A stretch of 9,690 nt of DNA, taken from contig JAHHSJ010000063.1 of the NCBI GenBank assembly GCA_020025295.1, positions 1-9,690 on the forward strand. The letters are read 5' to 3'. Below the pieces are notes generated by a model, which was given only the letters and a program-made list of their open reading frames with translations, had not been told where the DNA came from and ran no database searches. How positions within the stretch are numbered: the first letter of the stretch is position 1; every line of letters starts with the position of its first letter. A program made the position numbers and the translations under genes. Source of the stretch: Oscillospiraceae bacterium (lineage in GTDB: Bacteria; Bacillota; Clostridia; Oscillospirales; Oscillospiraceae). Positions 6,041 to 9,690 of this stretch are shown one piece after another.

Positions 6041-7980
6041 TGGCAGAGAAAAAGAAACAGGAGCGACCGGCTCCGGAGCAGAACCAGCCGCCGGAGGCTC
6101 CCACCACCCCTCAGGGGGGAAAGTACCAAAAGCCCCGGAACCTCAAGGCCACGACCCTCCGGGTGCTGAAGTATATGCTGTATTATCACCCGTGGATGGC
6201 AGCGGCGACGGTGTTCTTCACCCTTTTGAGCAGTGCCTCCGGCGTGGCGGGTATGTATGTGCTCCGCCCCATCATCAACGGCCTGACGGAAGCGGCCATG
6301 CAGGGAGAGACGGTGCTGCCCATTTTGCTGCCCGGTGCGCTGGCGCTGGTGGGGTGCTATGCCGTGATGGCGGTTTCCGTCTATCTCCAGTATCATTTCC
6401 TCGCCCAGATGGCCCACCGTGGCTGTAATCGGCTGCGCTGGGACCTCTTTGAGAAATTACAGGATATGCCCCTCAGCTACTTCGATCGGCACCCCCACGG
6501 GGAGCTGATGAGCCGCTTCACCAACGACGCCGACCGGGTGCAGAGCGCCTTGGACGAAAGCCCGGTGGCCCTGTTGTCCAGCATCCTCACCGTGGCAGCT
6601 ACCGTGGTGATGATGGCGATTTTGAATCCCCTGCTGTTCCTCATCACGGCAGCCGTGCTGGCGGCGGTGATGTTCTCCTTCCGGAAGCTGGGGGGACTGG
6701 GCCGGGAGAACCATCGGCAGCAGCAGACCACCCTCGGCGCACTGAACGGCTGCATTCAGGAGGATGTGGAGGGCTTGAAGGTCATCAAGGCCTTCACCCA
6801 CGAGCAGGCGGCACGGCAGGAGTTCAACCGCCGGAACGAGAACTTCCGGGACGCCACCATGCGTGCCACCTTCTATACCACCGTCATTTTCCCGGTGACG
6901 GCTCAGCTTTCCAATGTGGGCTTTGCGGTCACCGCCTGTGTGGGCGGTGCGCTGGCCCTGCTGGCTGGCTTTGATGTGGGCGGTCTGGTGGTGTTTTTGG
7001 GGTATACCAAGCAGCTCTCCGAGCCGATGAACCAGATTTCCATGCAGATGACCACCCTGCTCTCTGCCCTTGCCGGTGCGGAGCGGATGTTCGCCGTGAT
7101 GGACGCTCCGCCGGAGCAGGATGAGGGCAAGGTCACCTTGGTGACCGCCCACCGGGAGAACGGCGTCCTCACCGAGGGCGCAGGCGAAAAGCACCGCTGG
7201 GCGTGGAAGGTGCCTCAGCCCGACGGCTCGGCTCAGTTGGTGGAGCTGAAAGGGGAAGTGCGCTTCCACGATGTGTGCTTTGGCTATCTCCCGGAGAAGG
7301 AAGTGCTCCACCACATTGATGTGTACGCAAAGCCCGGTCAGAAGATTGCTTTTGTAGGCTCCACCGGAGCCGGCAAGACCACCATCACCAACCTCATCAA
7401 CCGCTTTTACGAAATTCAGTCCGGCACCATTACCTATGACGGCATCAATGTGCAGGACATCGAAAAGGACTCCCTGCGGCGTTCGCTGGGAGCGGTTTTG
7501 CAGGATACCCACCTGTTCACCGGAACGGTGATGGACAATATCCGCTACGGGCGGCTGGACGCGACTGACGAGGAGTGCATCGCCGCCGCCAAGACCGCCA
7601 ACGCCCACAGCTTCATCCGACGCCTGCCGGACGGCTACCAGACTATGGTCACCGGAGACGGCAGCAACCTGAGTCAGGGTCAGCGCCAGCTGCTGGCGAT
7701 TGCCCGTGCGGCAGTGGCAGACCCGCCGGTGATGGTGCTGGACGAGGCCACTTCTTCCATCGACACCCGAACCGAAGCCCTGATCAGCGAGGGTATGGAC
7801 GCTCTGATGGAGGGACGGACGGTGTTTGTCATCGCCCACCGGCTGTCCACGGTGCGCAATGCCGACGCCATTGCGGTCATCGAAGCGGGTCGTATTCTGG
7901 AAAAGGGCGACCACCATGCCCTGCTGGAACAGCAGGGGCGGTACTATCAGTTGTATACCGGTCAGTTCCGGCTTACTTGA
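6040..7980 (+). CDS. Heterodimeric ABC exporter, catalytic subunit (TM288/LmrD/BmrD type)
   Basis: The 646-residue half-transporter begins with a charged, Pro-rich cytoplasmic tail (about 1-35), followed by six membrane helices (about 45-345), an inserted segment of about 45 residues (358-404, including HRWAWKVPQP) and the nucleotide-binding domain. Motifs are Walker A GSTGAGKT (440-447), Q-loop Gln488, Walker B VMVLDE with catalytic Glu569, and switch AHR with His600. The signature is LSQGQ (544-548) instead of LSGGQ. The intact Walker B and switch, with an altered signature, mirror exactly the changes in the preceding gene product. The consensus ATP site therefore forms from this Walker A/B plus the partner VSGGQ. 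The long tail and the insert before the nucleotide-binding domain are common in this subunit class. Its ATG sits in the TAATG overlap, indicating translational coupling and matched amounts of the two subunits. Confidence 0.95.
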   Translation: MAEKKKQERPAPEQNQPPEAPTTPQGGKYQKPRNLKATTLRVLKYMLYYHPWMAAATVFFTLLSSASGVAGMYVLRPIINGLTEAAMQGETVLPILLPGALALVGCYAVMAVSVYLQYHFLAQMAHRGCNRLRWDLFEKLQDMPLSYFDRHPHGELMSRFTNDADRVQSALDESPVALLSSILTVAATVVMMAILNPLLFLITAAVLAAVMFSFRKLGGLGRENHRQQQTTLGALNGCIQEDVEGLKVIKAFTHEQAARQEFNRRNENFRDATMRATFYTTVIFPVTAQLSNVGFAVTACVGGALALLAGFDVGGLVVFLGYTKQLSEPMNQISMQMTTLLSALAGAERMFAVMDAPPEQDEGKVTLVTAHRENGVLTEGAGEKHRWAWKVPQPDGSAQLVELKGEVRFHDVCFGYLPEKEVLHHIDVYAKPGQKIAFVGSTGAGKTTITNLINRFYEIQSGTITYDGINVQDIEKDSLRRSLGAVLQDTHLFTGTVMDNIRYGRLDATDEECIAAAKTANAHSFIRRLPDGYQTMVTGDGSNLSQGQRQLLAIARAAVADPPVMVLDEATSSIDTRTEALISEGMDALMEGRTVFVIAHRLSTVRNADAIAVIEAGRILEKGDHHALLEQQGRYYQLYTGQFRLT

Positions 7981-7999
7981 ACAGAAAGGAGTGCTTGCT

Positions 8000-8275
8000 A
8001 TGTGGCTGTTGTTTGGCCTGAGTGCGATGGTCACCGCCCTCTGGGGGCTGGTGCGGATGGGAACCGGGAAGGAAGCCAAGGGATGCTCCTTTGCCAGCTT
8101 GTCCCTGACGGCGCTCACGCTGTGCGCCTTTTACAGTGCCGACGCCCAGTGGGTGGCGCATCAGGACTGGTCGGCCCTGATGGATGTGACCCCCACGCTG
8201 TCCGGAGCGCTGTGGGTGCTCACCCTCGTCTCCATCCTGCTCAATGGCATTTCCCTCTTTGGGAAGAGGCGCTGA
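8000..8275 (+). CDS. Uncharacterised 91-residue membrane protein in the exporter operon
   Basis: I do not know a function for this protein. It has three hydrophobic segments, about residues 2-19, 31-46 and 67-86, each short enough for a single membrane pass. A basic, polar linker (GTGKEAKG, 21-28) follows the first, and an acidic, Trp-containing loop (DAQWVAHQDWSALMDV, 48-63) lies between the second and third. The tail GKRR is basic, suggesting it is cytoplasmic. The ribosome site AAAGGAG is eight bases before ATG 8000, and the gene begins 19 bases after the exporter stop codon with the operon terminator 27 bases past its own stop. It is therefore co-transcribed with the exporter. From memory, similar small proteins with a CAFYS...W...DWSALMDV core occur in Clostridia as hypothetical proteins; I cannot verify this here. 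An accessory role for the exporter is only a guess from position. Confidence 0.85.
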   Translation: MWLLFGLSAMVTALWGLVRMGTGKEAKGCSFASLSLTALTLCAFYSADAQWVAHQDWSALMDVTPTLSGALWVLTLVSILLNGISLFGKRR

Positions 8276-8302
8276 GCAAAGCGACCATGCAAACGCAAAA
8301 TA

Positions 8303-8336
8303 TCCCTGCGGCAGAGAACTGCCGCAGGGACTTTTT
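8303..8336 (+). terminator. Rho-independent terminator of the ABC exporter operon
   Basis: TCCCTGCGGCAG (8303-8314) pairs perfectly with CTGCCGCAGGGA (8319-8330) over the loop AGAA, followed by CTTTTT. Flanking AACGCAAAA and TTTTTGCGTT are also complementary, so it could work in both directions, but no minus-strand gene ends here. It separates the exporter operon from the M50 gene. Confidence 0.93.
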
Positions 8337-8359
8337 GCGTTAAAAGAGGGTTGTTTTTC

Positions 8360-8389
8360 TTGTACTGCCGGGTTTTTCTATGCTATGAT
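8360..8389 (+). promoter_or_regulatory. Predicted sigma-A promoter with extended -10 for the M50 protease gene
   Basis: TTGTAC (8360-8365), an 18-base spacer, and TATGAT (8384-8389) preceded by TGC give an extended -10. It lies 23 bases before the start codon and directly after the upstream terminator, so the M50 gene is its own transcription unit with a very short leader. Confidence 0.75.
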
Positions 8390-8412
8390 AGCGAAAAAAG
8401 GAGGAAACGCAG

Positions 8413-9690
8413 ATGAAAGAGAACAAGCAAGGGAACGCAGCCCCTTCCGGCAAGAAAAACAGCCGCAGATGGATTTCCATGCTCTTCGGCATCGCGGTGG
8501 GCATCGGACTGGGCGTGTTTATGGTGAACCGTCTGCCGGATGACGCCAATTTTGCCGATCAGTTCGTTTCCATCACTGTGCTGCTGCTGGTGTTCTACGC
8601 CGCTATGGTGGTGCAGATCATCGTTCACGAGGCAGGGCACATGGTGTTCGGCCTGCTGTCCGGTTATCGCTTTCTGTCCTTCCGAATTTACGGCCTGATG
8701 TGGGTCAAGGAGGAGGGGCGCATCCGACTCAAGCGGATGCACCTTGTCGGTACCGCCGGACAGTGCCTGATGGCGCCGCCGGAGCTGGTGGACGGCAAAA
8801 TGCCCGTGACCCTCTACAATCTGGGCGGCGTGCTGATGAATCTCATTGGAGCGGTGCTCTTTACCGTGCTGTATTTCCTCTGCCGTGGCGTGTCCCTGCT
8901 GGGGGTGTTCTGTCTGCTCTGCGCCGTGTCCGGCGTGCTGACAGCCCTCATCAACGGCATCCCCTTCGTGGGGGGCATGATAAACAACGACGGGCGCAAC
9001 CTCTGTTCGGTCCGGGCCAATCCGGAGGCCATGAAGTCCTGCTATGTCCAGCTCAAGGTGGCGGAGCAGACCGCCAAAGGGGTGCGGATGAAGGATATGC
9101 CGGAAGCGTGGTTCACGGTTCCGGAGGATGCGGATTTGGCGGACGGTATGGCGGCGACCCGGGGCGTGTTTGCCTGTAACCGGCTGATGGACGCCGGAAA
9201 GTGGGAGGAAGCCGACCGGCTGATTTCCCATCTGCTCACCATGGATACCGGCATCGTGGAGCTGCACCGCCGATTGCTGATCTGCGACCAGATCTACCTC
9301 GCCCTGACGCTCCGGCAGGACCCGGCGGCGGCTGCATTCCTGCTGGATGAGAAGCAGAAGAAGTTTATGAAGTCCATGCGTACCTTCCCCACGGTGCTGC
9401 GAACCGGCTATGTGTACCAGCTGCTGGGCCGCCGGGATGTCAATGGAGCGGAGCAGGTGAAGCGGCTCTTTGAGCGCTGCGCCAAGCGCTACCCCTACCC
9501 GGTGGACATTGCGTCGGAGCGGGAACTGATGGACTATGCCTTGCAGCTGAGCGAGGAAGAAAAAGAAACCGGGGAAACAGCAAAACCTGTGGCGGAAACC
9601 GTTGAAACCACCCCGGAAAGCAAAGAATCCCCGGTGGAAACCAGCCAACTTGTGCAAAAAAGTGTGGAAGTTGTGCAGGGTGGTGTGGAA
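8413..9690 (+). CDS. M50-like membrane metalloprotease with helical C-terminal extension (3' end outside window)
   Basis: The frame is open for 426 residues with no stop before the window end. After a basic N terminus (1-20) there is a membrane helix (about 21-38). A second (about 50-72) runs into HEAGH (72-76), the zinc-binding HExxH motif, followed by GLLSGYRFLSFRIYG. Two more helices (about 135-185) lead to GIPFVGGMINNDGRNL, where Asp193 in NDG fits the third zinc ligand of the M50 site-2-protease family (usually NPDG-like). Residues about 245-380 look like alpha-helical hairpins resembling tetratricopeptide repeats (AGKWEEADRLISHLL). Residues from about 381 are low-complexity, rich in Glu, Thr, Val and Pro. 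The start has AGGAGG eight bases upstream. Site-2 proteases cleave membrane-embedded substrates, often anti-sigma factors; none is encoded nearby and the substrate is unknown. The fold assignment is good; activity and the repeat call are inferred. Confidence 0.82.
   Translation, partial: MKENKQGNAAPSGKKNSRRWISMLFGIAVGIGLGVFMVNRLPDDANFADQFVSITVLLLVFYAAMVVQIIVHEAGHMVFGLLSGYRFLSFRIYGLMWVKEEGRIRLKRMHLVGTAGQCLMAPPELVDGKMPVTLYNLGGVLMNLIGAVLFTVLYFLCRGVSLLGVFCLLCAVSGVLTALINGIPFVGGMINNDGRNLCSVRANPEAMKSCYVQLKVAEQTAKGVRMKDMPEAWFTVPEDADLADGMAATRGVFACNRLMDAGKWEEADRLISHLLTMDTGIVELHRRLLICDQIYLALTLRQDPAAAAFLLDEKQKKFMKSMRTFPTVLRTGYVYQLLGRRDVNGAEQVKRLFERCAKRYPYPVDIASERELMDYALQLSEEEKETGETAKPVAETVETTPESKESPVETSQLVQKSVEVVQGGVE

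Noticed and set aside
6457..8118. 553-codon open frame on the minus strand
   Set aside because: It lies antisense to the catalytic ABC subunit, whose motifs are complete. The antisense product is His/Gly/Gln-rich with no recognisable domain, as expected from the complement of GC-rich codons.
8383..9657. 424-codon open frame on the minus strand
   Set aside because: It is antisense to the M50-like gene, which has a promoter, ribosome site and HEAGH motif. The antisense product is low-complexity and His-rich with no support of its own.

Overview
The window looks like chromosomal DNA from a GC-rich gut-type Clostridia, most likely in or near the Oscillospiraceae. The evidence is strong AGGAGG-type ribosome binding sites, GC-rich codon use, a Bacillus/Clostridia-type LexA box, an RlmL-only (unfused) rRNA methyltransferase, and a REP-like repeat whose antisense translation reads CHSERPP. 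The assignment is inferred from these traits; no taxonomic marker gene is present.

Layout, left to right. (1) At 1-64 (-) is the first 21 codons of a DJ-1/PfpI-like gene that leaves the window. (2) At about 166-600 is a gene-free block of REP/MITE-like repeats: three copies of an imperfect palindrome of about 80 bp, each followed by reiterations of its terminal motif, including an exact 21-bp-period run of five. (3) A minus-strand operon, nfeD (2110-1661) then slipin (1641-748), has its own promoter and a strong terminator (690-726). (4) A divergent promoter drives a THUMP-domain rRNA methyltransferase (2251-3372, +). (5) lexA (4098-3499, -) is convergent with it, with its own terminator and a Gram-positive SOS box at the edge of its promoter. 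(6) Divergent from lexA is a plus-strand operon of two ABC half-transporters (4298-6040 and 6040-7980, overlapping by one base) and a 91-residue membrane protein (8000-8275), closed by a strong terminator (8303-8336). (7) A separate promoter drives an M50-like membrane metalloprotease gene (8413 to past the window end).

How the genes fit together. NfeD and slipin are a known partner pair acting on membrane microdomains. The two ABC proteins have exactly complementary changes in their ATPase motifs: the first has Walker B Asp-Asp and a Gln switch, and the second has an LSQGQ signature. This is the TM287/288, LmrCD and BmrCD arrangement, in which one of the two ATP sites is catalytically dead. 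The small membrane protein travels with the exporter and has no known function.

I found no phage, IS, CRISPR or defence system. The parts most worth following are the repeat block, the structured leader of the exporter operon beside an SOS box, the 91-residue membrane protein, and the repeat-like helical extension of the M50 protein.
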